Source: Cupriavidus necator A5-1 (GTDB lineage: Bacteria; Pseudomonadota; Gammaproteobacteria; Burkholderiales; Burkholderiaceae). Taken from it: DNA of 64,000 nucleotides. Of this stretch, positions 9,819-18,806 are shown one piece after another (the first letter of the stretch is position 1; each line of letters starts with the position of its first letter). The stretch spans positions 2,852,001-2,916,000 of the forward strand of contig NZ_JQLI01000001.1 in assembly GCF_000744095.1 (NCBI RefSeq), given 5' to 3'. The notes under the pieces were generated by a model. That model had not been told where the DNA came from. It saw only the letters and a program-made list of their open reading frames with translations, and made no database searches. Both the position numbers and the translations under genes were made by a program.

Positions 9819-12800
9819 TCACCACGCATCGACAAACGAGCGGCGCTCTCTGCGGCGTCGAATGTCGGCTGATGCGATGCCCTGGACGATCCACTTCCGC
9901 GTCTGCGCAGGGTCAATTACGGCGTCGATCTCGACCGCGGCAGCCGTGCTGATCGCGTGGCCACGCTCGTAGGCGTGGGCAACCAGCTTGTCGAACAGCG
10001 CTTTCCGTTCCGGCCCGTCGGGAACCGCTTCCAGCTCTTTCTTGAAGCCCAGCGTGACAGCGCCTTCCAGACCCATCGGACCGAATTCACCGGTCGGCCA
10101 TGAAATGACGAAATTTGCCGACCGGAAGCCGCCTCCCGCCATGGCCATGGCGCCAAGGCCATACCCCTTGCGCAGCGTGACGCCCAGCAAGGCGACGCGC
10201 AGCTTGGCGGCCGTGAGGAACATGCGCGACACATGGCGCACCTGTGCGCGAGCCTCAACCTCCGGCCCGACCATGAACCCAGGCGTGTCGATCAGCGAGA
10301 TGATCGGCAGTCCGTGCGCGTCGCACAGCTGCATGAAGCGCGCTGCCTTGTCTGCCGCATCGGCATCGATGGCGCCCCCGAGATGATGCGGGTTGTTGGC
10401 CATGATCCCCACCGGCTGCCCCTCCACCCGGGCGAGAGCGGTGTGAATGCCTGCGCCGAAGCCACCGCGCAGCATCAGCACGCTGCCGACGTCGGCGATC
10501 CCTTCGATGGCTTTGCGCGAGTCGTACACGCGCAGCCGGTTCTCCGGCACGACGTGGCGCAAGTCGAGGGGGTCCGGTGCGGTCCAGTGCGCCACGCGCC
10601 CCTGGAACATCGACAGGTAGTGCTTCGCCACCTGGACCGCCTGCGCTTCGTTATCAACGAGGATATCGACCACGCCATTGGCAAACTGCACCGAAGCCGG
10701 ACCGACGTCCTCCGGACGGAAGACCCCGAGGCCCCCGCCCTCGATCATGGCTGGCCCTGCCATGCCGATATTCGCTGACTTGTCGGCAATGATCACGTCG
10801 CAGCAGCCCAGGAAGGCCGCATTGCCGGCAAAGCATCGACCCGACACGATGCCGACGACCGGAACGTGCCCATTGAGATCGGCAAATGCGGCAAATGACG
10901 GTTGATACAGACCGGACACCGAGGGGAAATCCACGTCACCGGGCCGACCGCCACCGCCTTCGGCAAAGAGCACCAGCGGGAGTTCGTCACGCATCGCGAC
11001 TTCCACGATGCGGTCGGTCTTGATGTGGTTGCGTTTGCCTTGCGTTCCCGCCAGGACCGTGGCGTCGTAGGCCATCACCGCACTGCGCGCCTTGTCCTTG
11101 CCGACAAGTTCTCCGTTGATGTCGCCGATGCCGGTGATCAGTCCGTCTGCCGGGGTGTTAGCAATCAGATCTTCCTGAGAACGGCGGGAAGCCTGCGCCG
11201 CAACAGCAAGGGCGCCGTACTCCACGAAGGTCTCCGGATCGCACAAGTTCGCGACGTTCTCACGGGCCGTGCGCTGGCCGCGGGAACGGCGCTTTGCCAC
11301 CGCATCGGGACGCCTGTCGTCATGCAGGTAGGCATGCCGGTCGAGCACGCGCTGGAGGTCCGCACGGATCGCATGAAGGTCGACGTCCCGGGCGACATCC
11401 GCTGACTCGCCATTGGCCTCGACCTGCTCCAACACCATCAGGATCTGGCCTTCCGGCGCCAGCGCTCCTGCCTCCAGACGCAGGTCGATGACACGGCCGC
11501 CGCATTCAGCCATCACCGCGTGTTCCATCTTCATGGCGTCGAGAACCGCAACCGTCTTCCCGGGCTGGACGATGTCGCCCACATTCACTGAGATCTCGAC
11601 CACTCGGCCGGTCAAGGGCGCACGGATAGCCACCGCCCCTTCGCCCACGGCCTCCTCGGCATCGGCCAGGCGCGGCGTGATCACAGTGGCCGCTGGAGCT
11701 GCGACGCCGAGCAGGGATTCCTGCGCACGCTCGGCCCTTGCAATGTCCTCCGCCGATGCAGTCAGGTCCGGCAAGATCGCTTCAAAGTGCCGTGTGTGGA
11801 CATCCTGGCTGAGGAAATCGGCGCGCTGCGTGAGGGCGCGCAAGAGGTTAAGGTTGGTCGGCACCCCCACGATCCGGAATTCCGCAAGACTACGCTGCAG
11901 ACGCCGCACGGCGCCCTCGAACCTGGGCGTCGCACTGGTGACAACCAGCTTTGCCAGCAAGGTGTCGAAGTTGGGCGACGGCTCATAGCCGGTGTAGCCG
12001 TGCGTGTCGACACGAACCTCCGGGCCTGAAGGCGGGTCGAAGCGTTCGAGGCGACCCTGGGCCGGGCGTGCAAGGCCCTGCGCGTCTGTCGTTTCCGCGT
12101 TCACACGTACCTGGATCGCATATCCCTTCGGTTGCGGCGGCGAAGCTTGGTTGAGGCCAAGGTCACTCAGGGTCTGCCCTGTTGCAAGCCCGATCTGCAG
12201 CGCGACAAGATCGACGCCGGTGACTTGTTCCGTGATGGTGTGCTCGACCTGCAACCGGGGATTGGCTTCGATGAAGACAAAATCCTTCTGCGCACAGGAC
12301 TCGGTTTCCTCGACCAGGAACTCGAAGGTACCCAGGCTCAGGTAGTTGACGCGGCGCGCCAGCTTAAGCGCGGCCTTGATGATCTGCTCACGAAGCTCCG
12401 GTCGGAGTGTCGGGCTGGGAGCGATCTCCACAAGCTTCTGGAAGCGGCGCTGCAAGGTGCAGTCCCGCTCGCCGAGCGCGATGACTCGCGCCCCGTCGCC
12501 GGCAATCTGCACTTCAATATGGCGCGCCCGGCTGACCAGCCGCTCTGCGTACAGGGCATCGATGCCAAATGCGGAGCCCGCCTCGGACCGGCAGCGCGCG
12601 TAGGCTTCCGCCAGGTCGTCGCGCCGCCGGACCACGCGCATGCCGCGGCCACCTCCCCCGCCAACGGCCTTGATGACGATGCCGGCTTCGCCTTGCGCAT
12701 CGAAGAAGCTGGCGATTTCATCGAGAGTCGCCCCGCCTCGCGTTGCCGGCATGGTCGGGACATCGCACTCGGCCGCCAGTTGCAGCGCACTGCCCTTGTC

Positions 12801-13136
12801 CCCGAACAGGGCAAGGTGCTCTACGGTGGGGCCGACGAACGTGATGCCGGCGTCAATGCACGCCTGGGCAAAATCGGCACGCTCGCTCAGGAAGCCATAG
12901 CCGGGATGGATCGCATCGCAACCGGCGGCTTTCGCCGCGGCAATGATGCCCGCAATGTTGATGTACGCCGACGGCCCGGCCCCACCGAGAGGAAGCGCCT
13001 CGTCGGCCAGCATGCGATGCCGCGAGCTGGCGTCGTCCTGCGAGTAGACCGCGACCGTGCGGATATCCATGTCGCGAGCGGCGCGTTGGACGCGCAACGC
13101 GATCTCCCCTCGATTGGCGATCAACAATTTTTTCAA
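9819..13136 (-). CDS. Fused biotin carboxylase-BCCP-carboxyltransferase (acyl-CoA carboxylase)
   Basis: ATP- and biotin-dependent acyl-CoA carboxylase carried on one 1105-residue chain. Biotin carboxylase occupies about residues 1-450 (LIANRGEIALRV, ATP-grasp GGGGGRGMRVV, EANPRLQVEHTITE). BCCP is at about 500-580 with the biotinylated lysine in LDAMKMEHAV. A full carboxyltransferase fills about 610-1105 (LFAEGGGGRPGD, GPAMIEGGGLGVF, IDTPGFMVGPE, FVISWPTGEFGPMGLEGAV). Start: the ATG at 13141 reads out of frame and stops after two codons. The TTG at 13136 lies 6 bases after AAAGGAGA and leads straight into LKKLLIANRGEI, so I take the TTG. Substrate unknown; more likely a small acyl-CoA than a housekeeping fatty-acid role, because accABCD is normally split. 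Confidence 0.9.
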   Translation of the reverse strand: MKKLLIANRGEIALRVQRAARDMDIRTVAVYSQDDASSRHRMLADEALPLGGAGPSAYINIAGIIAAAKAAGCDAIHPGYGFLSERADFAQACIDAGITFVGPTVEHLALFGDKGSALQLAAECDVPTMPATRGGATLDEIASFFDAQGEAGIVIKAVGGGGGRGMRVVRRRDDLAEAYARCRSEAGSAFGIDALYAERLVSRARHIEVQIAGDGARVIALGERDCTLQRRFQKLVEIAPSPTLRPELREQIIKAALKLARRVNYLSLGTFEFLVEETESCAQKDFVFIEANPRLQVEHTITEQVTGVDLVALQIGLATGQTLSDLGLNQASPPQPKGYAIQVRVNAETTDAQGLARPAQGRLERFDPPSGPEVRVDTHGYTGYEPSPNFDTLLAKLVVTSATPRFEGAVRRLQRSLAEFRIVGVPTNLNLLRALTQRADFLSQDVHTRHFEAILPDLTASAEDIARAERAQESLLGVAAPAATVITPRLADAEEAVGEGAVAIRAPLTGRVVEISVNVGDIVQPGKTVAVLDAMKMEHAVMAECGGRVIDLRLEAGALAPEGQILMVLEQVEANGESADVARDVDLHAIRADLQRVLDRHAYLHDDRRPDAVAKRRSRGQRTARENVANLCDPETFVEYGALAVAAQASRRSQEDLIANTPADGLITGIGDINGELVGKDKARSAVMAYDATVLAGTQGKRNHIKTDRIVEVAMRDELPLVLFAEGGGGRPGDVDFPSVSGLYQPSFAAFADLNGHVPVVGIVSGRCFAGNAAFLGCCDVIIADKSANIGMAGPAMIEGGGLGVFRPEDVGPASVQFANGVVDILVDNEAQAVQVAKHYLSMFQGRVAHWTAPDPLDLRHVVPENRLRVYDSRKAIEGIADVGSVLMLRGGFGAGIHTALARVEGQPVGIMANNPHHLGGAIDADAADKAARFMQLCDAHGLPIISLIDTPGFMVGPEVEARAQVRHVSRMFLTAAKLRVALLGVTLRKGYGLGAMAMAGGGFRSANFVISWPTGEFGPMGLEGAVTLGFKKELEAVPDGPERKALFDKLVAHAYERGHAISTAAAVEIDAVIDPAQTRKWIVQGIASADIRRRRERRSFVDAW

Positions 13137-13247
13137 TTCATGTCTCCTTTGGTTTTCCAAGTCAGTGCCGTGCCAGCCGGTTGGGCCATATCACCGGCCA
13201 TGGCAGCAAGTACTCGTCAGTGGGGCGGCGTGCGGCCTGTGCAGCGC

Positions 13248-14798
13248 TCAAGGCCGGATGCCAAAGCGGCTGATGCCGGTTTCACGCAGTGGTGCCGCCA
13301 GGTTGGCGAACTCGCACAGCAGCGTGCGCGTGTCGCGCGGATCGATGATGTCTTCAATGACGAACGCCTCGGCGCTGCGAAACGGCGACGTCAGGCTGCG
13401 CACGCGCTGCTCGATCTCGGCGTGCTTCTGCACCGGATCGTCGGCGCCTTCAATCTCGGCCTTGTAGGCAACTTCCAGTCCGCCTTCGATCGGCAGTGAG
13501 CCCCAGTTGGCCGACGGCCAGGCATAGCGGAAATTGAACCGCCCCATATGCTGGTGGCCGGCAGCCGCGACGCCATAGGCGCGGCGCAAGATCAACGAAC
13601 ACCACGGCACCGTGGTCTGGTAGACCGCGGCCAGCGCGCGCACGCCGTAGCGCATGGTGCCCGCCCGCTCGGCTTCCAGGCCGATCTCGAACCCGGCGAT
13701 ATCGACGAGGTTGACCACGGGCAGGTGGAAGGCCTGGGCCATGTCGACGAAACGCGTGAATTTCTCCGCGCTCGCGCTGTCCCAGCCGCCGCCATGGAAG
13801 GACGGATCACTGGCGATGACAGCCACCGGCCAGCCATCCAGCCTGGCCATGCCGGTGACAATGGCGCAGCCCCAGTTCTTGCCGATCTCGAAGAAGGAAT
13901 CGGCATCCACCAGCGCCTGCACGATCGGGCGGATCTTGTACGCGGCACGGCTGTCGCGCGGAATGGCCGACAGCAGCCATTCGTCGCGACGGGCGGGATC
14001 GTCGGCCGGCTCGATCCGCGGCGGCAGTTCGTGGACGGACCCCGGCAGGTAGGACAGGAAGCGACGCGCGCGCTCGAAGGCCTCCTGCTCGGTGGCGACC
14101 TCATCGTCCACCACGCCGTTGCGGGTATGGATCTGGCTGCCGCCCAACTCATTCTTGGTCAGGTTCTGGCCAACGCGCGCCACCACAGACGGACCTTCAT
14201 TGAACAGCTGCGAAGTCTCCCTGACCATCACCGAATAATGGCTGGCTGCCACACGCGCCGCCCCCATGCCCGCCACGGATCCGAGCGCCAGGGACACGAC
14301 CGGCACCACGGACATGTTCTCCACCACGTGCTGCCAGACCTTCATGGTGGGGATCAGCGTGTGGCCCTTGACCTCGATATTGCGCACCGAGCCGCCACCG
14401 CCGGTGCCATCGACCAGCCGGATCATCGGCAGGCGCAGATCGTGCGCCATCTTCTCGGCGTGGATCAGCTTGTCACCCACTGCGCCATCATTGGCACCGC
14501 CGCGCACGGTGAAGTCGTCCCCCACCAGCACCACCGACCGCCCGCCGACCTGGGCCCGGCCCATCACCAGGTTCGAAGGGACCAGGTCCACCAGCCGCCC
14601 GTTGCTGTCATAGCGGCCACTGCCGGTCAGCCCGCCCACCTCCAGGAACGATCCAGGGTCGGCAATCTCATCGATGCGCTCTCGCACCGTGAGCTTGCCG
14701 GCCGCCTTGTGGCGCCCCACTTTGTCTTCACCCCCCATGCGGGCGGCGAGCCGCCTGCCCTTGAATTCATTGAGAAATTTCCGGCGCCCGCGTACCAT
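13248..14798 (-). CDS. Acyl-CoA carboxyltransferase subunit (PccB/AccD5 type)
   Basis: Transfers the carboxyl group from biotin to an acyl-CoA; 516 residues with the two crotonase-like halves of this family. Landmarks: KLTVRERIDEIADPGSF, VLVGDDFTVRGGA, RLVDGTGGGGSVRN, LGSVAGMGAARVAASHYSVM, IASDPSFHGGGWDSASAEKF, VNLVDIAGFEIGLEAERAG, and LILRRAYGVAAAG. It begins the operon and partners, by position, with the fused carboxylase downstream, even though that protein has its own carboxyltransferase domain. I take the ATG at 14798 (MVRGRRKFLNEFKG); a GTG at 14837 would add 13 residues and overlap a palindromic operator candidate. Ribosome signals are weak for either. Confidence 0.88.
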   Translation of the reverse strand: MVRGRRKFLNEFKGRRLAARMGGEDKVGRHKAAGKLTVRERIDEIADPGSFLEVGGLTGSGRYDSNGRLVDLVPSNLVMGRAQVGGRSVVLVGDDFTVRGGANDGAVGDKLIHAEKMAHDLRLPMIRLVDGTGGGGSVRNIEVKGHTLIPTMKVWQHVVENMSVVPVVSLALGSVAGMGAARVAASHYSVMVRETSQLFNEGPSVVARVGQNLTKNELGGSQIHTRNGVVDDEVATEQEAFERARRFLSYLPGSVHELPPRIEPADDPARRDEWLLSAIPRDSRAAYKIRPIVQALVDADSFFEIGKNWGCAIVTGMARLDGWPVAVIASDPSFHGGGWDSASAEKFTRFVDMAQAFHLPVVNLVDIAGFEIGLEAERAGTMRYGVRALAAVYQTTVPWCSLILRRAYGVAAAGHQHMGRFNFRYAWPSANWGSLPIEGGLEVAYKAEIEGADDPVQKHAEIEQRVRSLTSPFRSAEAFVIEDIIDPRDTRTLLCEFANLAAPLRETGISRFGIRP

Positions 14799-14818
14799 GT
14801 CCGCAATAAAGACAGAAT

Positions 14819-14837
14819 GTGTCCACCCGAAGGACAC
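14819..14837. promoter_or_regulatory. Palindrome GTGTCC-N7-GGACAC between the carboxylase operon and its regulator
   Basis: Perfect 6-base arms (14819-14824 and 14832-14837) around a 7-base centre, with a third GTGTCC at 14853-14858 overlapping the chosen GTG start of the divergent regulator. The spacing of the two outward genes places the palindrome about 15-20 bases from both starts, where a bound protein would block or pace transcription or translation. No sigma-54 -24/-12 element is evident to pair with it. Confidence 0.5.
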
Positions 14838-14852
14838 CTACGGAGACAAGCA

Positions 14853-16595
14853 GTGTCCTCAGCAACAACACCGCGAACAGCAGCCGAAATGGTTGCGCTG
14901 GGTGCCATAGTGCGATCGCCAGCCGGCAGGGTCGCCACGGTCGGAGTGTGTGCGGACCCCGCCATTGCAGACGCGGCCGAATCCGCCTGCAAGCGCGCCA
15001 CGGACCTGGCCAACGGGCGCAGGCTTTTTCCCGTTGAGGCCGGCGATCACCGCTACATCGGCCTGTGCCTGGAAGACGGCAACCATCAGCTGATCCTTCT
15101 GCACCGTGCCGACACACATACGGTGTTGTTCGACTTCATCGGCACGGTGCCCTTTGCAGGCGCCATCCTCGACCACTTCCTGACCGACCCGTACCAGGCC
15201 ATCACGGTGGTCGACCAGGATGGCCTGGTGCGCTTTATCAGCCCGGTGCACGCGAACTTCCTGGGCCTGGAAGCCGGCGCGGGAATCGGCAGCCCCGCCG
15301 CCAGCGTCATCCCGAATTCACGGCTACCGCAGGTTGTCGCGAGCGGCAAGGCGGAGATCGGGCAGTTGCAGGAGATGAACGGCGTTACCCGCGTGGTCAA
15401 CCGCATCCCCATCCGGCAGGACGACAATGTGGTCGGGGCCATCGGCCAGATCATGTTCAAGGGACCGGAAGCGCTTGTGCGCATGCACAAGGAGCTGTCG
15501 GAGCTGCGCTCGCAAGTGGCGCGTTACCAGCGCGAACTGGACGGCTTGCGGGAAAGCCAACCCCTGCTCGCGCTCATCGGCGAAAGCGCACCGATGCAGC
15601 GCCTGCGCCGCGAGATCCAGACCGTGGCGCGCCTTGACGTGCCCGTGCTGATCCTGGGTGAAAGCGGCACCGGCAAAGAACTGGTCGCCCGCGCCATCCA
15701 CAGCGCAGGGCCCGAGCCGGTCAGCGACAGGCCGCTGGTCAGCCTTAACCTGGCTGCCCTGCCTGCCACGCTGATCGAATCCGAACTGTTCGGCCATGCG
15801 CCCGGCGCCTTTACCGGAAGTCGGCGCCAGGGACAGGCGGGCAAGCTGGAACTGGCGGCCGGCGGCACCGTATTCCTGGACGAGGTGGCGGACATCCCCA
15901 TGGAGATGCAGGTCAAATTGTTGCGGGTGCTGGAGGACCACATGGTCGAACGCCTTGGCAGTCGCCGCGCGCAGCGTGTGGACTTCCGCCTGATCTCCGC
16001 CACCAATCGCGACATTCCCTCCCTCGTCGACGCCGGGCGCTTCCGCCTCGACCTGTACTACCGGCTTAGCGGCGTGGTGCTGCGGATTCCCGCCCTGCGT
16101 CAGCGGCGCGAAGATATCCCCGCCTTGCTACAGCACTTCGTCGGCGCCTTCTGCGCGCGCAATGCCGTGCCCGTGCCTAAAGTCGATCACGACGTAGCGC
16201 GACACCTGGCCGGCAAGCCCTGGCCCGGCAATGTGCGCCAGTTGCGCCAGCGCATCGAGGAGGCGCTGGTGTTCTGCGATGGCCGCACGCTGCGCGTGGC
16301 GGATTTTGCACGTGGGGAATCGGCGCGCGGGCCGGTGAGCATGGAAAGCCAACTCGGCGTGAATCCACTGGCGCAAGCGTATCCGCATGAGGAGATCGAC
16401 GAGGGGAGCCTGCCATCCCTCGCACCCAAGCCGGGGTTATCGAGCGAGGCTGGTGCCGGCATGAGCGAGCTCGCCTATGCAGCAGTGGTCGACGCAATCG
16501 CGCGCCATGGTGGCAACAAGAAGCGGGCCGCGGAGCAATTGCGGATATCGCGGTCGCACTTGTACAAGATTCTGGAACGGGGGGCGGCTCGGTGA
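14853..16595 (+). CDS. PAS-AAA+-Fis type sigma-54 activator-like regulator
   Basis: Probable DNA-binding regulator of the divergent carboxylase operon. It has 580 residues: an N-terminal sensory part with a PAS-like fold (YQAITVVDQDGLVRFISPVHANF, about 105-215), a coiled linker, an AAA+ domain (Walker [17 protein letters not shown], Walker B GGTVFLDEVADIPM, arginine-finger region RFRLDLYYRLSGVV), and a C-terminal Fis helix-turn-helix (NKKRAAEQLRISRSHLYKIL). The sigma-54 contact loop reads GAFTGS instead of GAFTGA. The GTG at 14853 has cggag 7 bases upstream; ATG codons at 14817 and 14889 are alternatives. A longer open frame running back through the carboxyltransferase gene is a shadow. No receiver domain, so it likely senses a metabolite directly. 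Confidence 0.87.
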   Translation: MSSATTPRTAAEMVALGAIVRSPAGRVATVGVCADPAIADAAESACKRATDLANGRRLFPVEAGDHRYIGLCLEDGNHQLILLHRADTHTVLFDFIGTVPFAGAILDHFLTDPYQAITVVDQDGLVRFISPVHANFLGLEAGAGIGSPAASVIPNSRLPQVVASGKAEIGQLQEMNGVTRVVNRIPIRQDDNVVGAIGQIMFKGPEALVRMHKELSELRSQVARYQRELDGLRESQPLLALIGESAPMQRLRREIQTVARLDVPVLILGESGTGKELVARAIHSAGPEPVSDRPLVSLNLAALPATLIESELFGHAPGAFTGSRRQGQAGKLELAAGGTVFLDEVADIPMEMQVKLLRVLEDHMVERLGSRRAQRVDFRLISATNRDIPSLVDAGRFRLDLYYRLSGVVLRIPALRQRREDIPALLQHFVGAFCARNAVPVPKVDHDVARHLAGKPWPGNVRQLRQRIEEALVFCDGRTLRVADFARGESARGPVSMESQLGVNPLAQAYPHEEIDEGSLPSLAPKPGLSSEAGAGMSELAYAAVVDAIARHGGNKKRAAEQLRISRSHLYKILERGAAR

Positions 16596-16731
16596 CCGGC
16601 CTGGTCGCCCACTTCCGCGCCTGCCCCGGAGGGCACACGTTCATCCTGCTACACTTTGCCGAGGGGGCAAGGCGTTCCCTCCGGCCGGCTATGGCAAGCT
16701 GCGTGACGTCACCAGCGCTTCAGCACCGTGG

Positions 16732-17796
16732 TCACCGCCGAAACCACAACATCGATAGCCCGCACGCCGCGACCAGCAGCAGGACCGAGGCTGCCGCAAA
16801 CAAGGCACCCAGCTCGGTTTCCTTGCGCTCGAGCGCGAAGCGGGCGCTGAGCTGCCGATACACCTGGCTCAGGTCCGCAGCAGAGCCAGCCTGGAAGTAC
16901 TCGCCGCCCGAGATCGCCGCTACCGCCCGCAAGGCGGGTTCATCGAGCTGCATGAAGTAAGACAGGCTCGATTCGACCGCGCCCCCGCCCTGCGGCGTAC
17001 CGAAGCCCACCGTATAGACGCGCACGCCGCGCTGGGCGGCCATGCGCGCGGCGTCCAGCGGGTCCGGGCCGGTAGTGCGGCGGCCATCGCTGAGCAGGAT
17101 CACCGCACCGTGCCGATACGAGCCGGGCTGCGCCGCCGGCCGCTCCTGTTCGCGCTTGCGGACGGCGTCCGCCGCGGCGGCCTCTGTCAGCGATCTGCCG
17201 CCGGGCCCGGGTGCGAGCGACTCGCCGCTGAAGAGGATCGTCTCCAGATCAATCCCATCGTCGGGAAACAACACTGCCAGAGCCAGGATCAGTCCGCTGC
17301 CGGTCGCCGTGCCGCGCTGGAGCTGAAAGCGATCAATCGCGTCGAGCATGTCCGGCCGGTTGTTGGTGGGGGGCAGCACCACGGTCGCCGTGGCGGCGAA
17401 GGACACGATGCCCAGACGCACGCTGGCCGGCAGCCCCACGATGAGGTCCCGGGCGGCCTGCTGGGCGGCACTGATTCGTGTGGGAGCAACGTCGGTTGCC
17501 TCCATGCTGCGGGAGGTGTCCATCGCCAGTACCAGGGTGACCGTGTCGGACGGCAGGGTGACGGTTGCGCTGGGGCGGGCACATGCCAGCAGGGCCGCGG
17601 CCAGCGCGAACAGGAAAAGCAGGGGCGGGATGTGGCGCCGCAGTCGTTGGCCGGGAGACAGGGCCGCGCGGGGCAATGCAAGGCTTGCATAAAGCACGGC
17701 GGACTTCTTGCGCCGCGCGATCAGATACAGGTAAGCGGCTGCCAGCAGTGGGAGGGCGAGCAGCAGCCAGAGCATTTGCGGCCAGAGAAACTGCAT
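16732..17796 (-). CDS. BatA-like von Willebrand A membrane protein
   Basis: Membrane protein of the vWA/BatA family, which typically works with MoxR ATPases in envelope or complex-maturation roles. The 354 residues contain two N-terminal membrane segments (FLWPQMLWLLLALPLLAAAY and PLLFLFALAAALLACA), a vWA domain with the metal-ion site LAMDTSRSMEATD (DxSxS), and a C-terminal membrane anchor (GALFAAASVLLLVAACGLS). I start at the ATG at 17796, which follows aaggag; a 16-residue longer version has no ribosome site. It is divergent from the protease gene and is a paralogue of the vWA protein at 20790-21848, so the ATPase/DUF58 pair may serve two such partners. Confidence 0.87.
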   Translation of the reverse strand: MQFLWPQMLWLLLALPLLAAAYLYLIARRKKSAVLYASLALPRAALSPGQRLRRHIPPLLFLFALAAALLACARPSATVTLPSDTVTLVLAMDTSRSMEATDVAPTRISAAQQAARDLIVGLPASVRLGIVSFAATATVVLPPTNNRPDMLDAIDRFQLQRGTATGSGLILALAVLFPDDGIDLETILFSGESLAPGPGGRSLTEAAAADAVRKREQERPAAQPGSYRHGAVILLSDGRRTTGPDPLDAARMAAQRGVRVYTVGFGTPQGGGAVESSLSYFMQLDEPALRAVAAISGGEYFQAGSAADLSQVYRQLSARFALERKETELGALFAAASVLLLVAACGLSMLWFRR

Positions 17797-17870
17797 GCCC
17801 TGCTCCTTGGCGCGTGGGTAAGAGGATGGTACTGTATTTTCCACGGCGGGACGGGACCTCGGGGGCTGCG

Positions 17871-18794
17871 ATGAAACGGGTGACGATCTACGGGTGGGTC
17901 TCGGCAGCCGTCGCGCTGGTTCTCGCTGCCGGCGTGGGCTCCGCCTGGCTGCTGCAGCCGAAGCAGCGCGCGCTCACGCAAGCAGACATCGACGCGGCCG
18001 TGCTGCATACGCTGCAAACCAAGAGCCTGCCGTCGCGCACGGCCAGGGCGGCAGAGGCGGTTCGCGAATCGGTGGTGGAAATTCGCAGTTTTACCCCAGC
18101 GGAAAAGAAAGCGGAGGCGGCGTCTTCTCCCCAGGCCAGGCGTGCTCCCCCTGCCACACGTCCCGAATCCTCCCGGCCAGCCCCACCCTCCCCGCGCGAC
18201 GAGCTCGCCATGGGCGACCGACCCGGTGGCAAGGACGAGGCCGAGGGCCAGCCCGAAGATCGCCACATTGGTTCGGGCGTGGTCGTGACCGAGAGCGGCA
18301 TCGTCCTCACCTGCTACCACGTCGTCGCCGGCGCCCGACGCCTGGAGATCAAGTTCCACGACGGTCACACTTCCGAGGCCTCGGTACTGCAGGCGAACCC
18401 GGAGAAAGACCTCGCCATCATCCAGGCCAAGTCCATTCCCGACGACTTGCCGGCGGCGACGCTCGGTTCCAGCCGGGAACTCGCGCCCGGCACCGAGGTC
18501 GTCGCGGTCGGCTTTCCCTTCGGCATCGGCCCGTCGGTGTCTGCCGGCGTGGTGTCCGGACTCGACCGCAAGTTCGTTTCACCAGACAACAAGCAGAAGC
18601 TGGACAAGCTCATCCAGTTCGACGCCGCCGCCAATCCCGGCAACTCCGGCGGACCGCTGGTGAATATGGATGGCGAGGTGGTCGGGATCGTCACCGCCAT
18701 CCTCAACCCCAACAAGAGCGGCACCTTCCTCGGCATTGGCTTTGCCATCACGATCGAAAGCGCCGGCGTTGCCATCGGATCTTCTCCTTTCTAG
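17871..18794 (+). CDS. Trypsin-like (HtrA/DegP type) membrane-anchored serine protease without PDZ
   Basis: Probable periplasmic serine protease. The 307 residues start with one membrane segment (WVSAAVALVLAAGVGSAWLL), then a proline/charge-rich linker (about 75-130). The protease core carries the full triad: His in LTCYHVVAG (about 150), Asp in EKDLAIIQ (about 180) and Ser in NPGNSGGPLVN (about 258). The chain ends just after IGFAITIES, so the PDZ domain(s) of DegP-type enzymes are absent. Whether this is the native design or a C-terminal loss is not clear. It is 12 bases upstream of moxR on the same strand and probably in one operon with it. Confidence 0.85.
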   Translation: MKRVTIYGWVSAAVALVLAAGVGSAWLLQPKQRALTQADIDAAVLHTLQTKSLPSRTARAAEAVRESVVEIRSFTPAEKKAEAASSPQARRAPPATRPESSRPAPPSPRDELAMGDRPGGKDEAEGQPEDRHIGSGVVVTESGIVLTCYHVVAGARRLEIKFHDGHTSEASVLQANPEKDLAIIQAKSIPDDLPAATLGSSRELAPGTEVVAVGFPFGIGPSVSAGVVSGLDRKFVSPDNKQKLDKLIQFDAAANPGNSGGPLVNMDGEVVGIVTAILNPNKSGTFLGIGFAITIESAGVAIGSSPF

Positions 18795-18806
18795 ACGCGG
18801 AGGCCT

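Noticed and set aside
12132..13499. 455-codon plus-strand frame over the biotin carboxylase region
   Set aside because: Antisense to clear catalytic motifs of the carboxylase; no motif of its own.
14881..14940. Possible sigma-54 site TGGCACCCAGCGCAACC reading toward the carboxylase operon
   Set aside because: The GG to GC distance is 8 bases instead of 10, and it lies inside the regulator's coding region.
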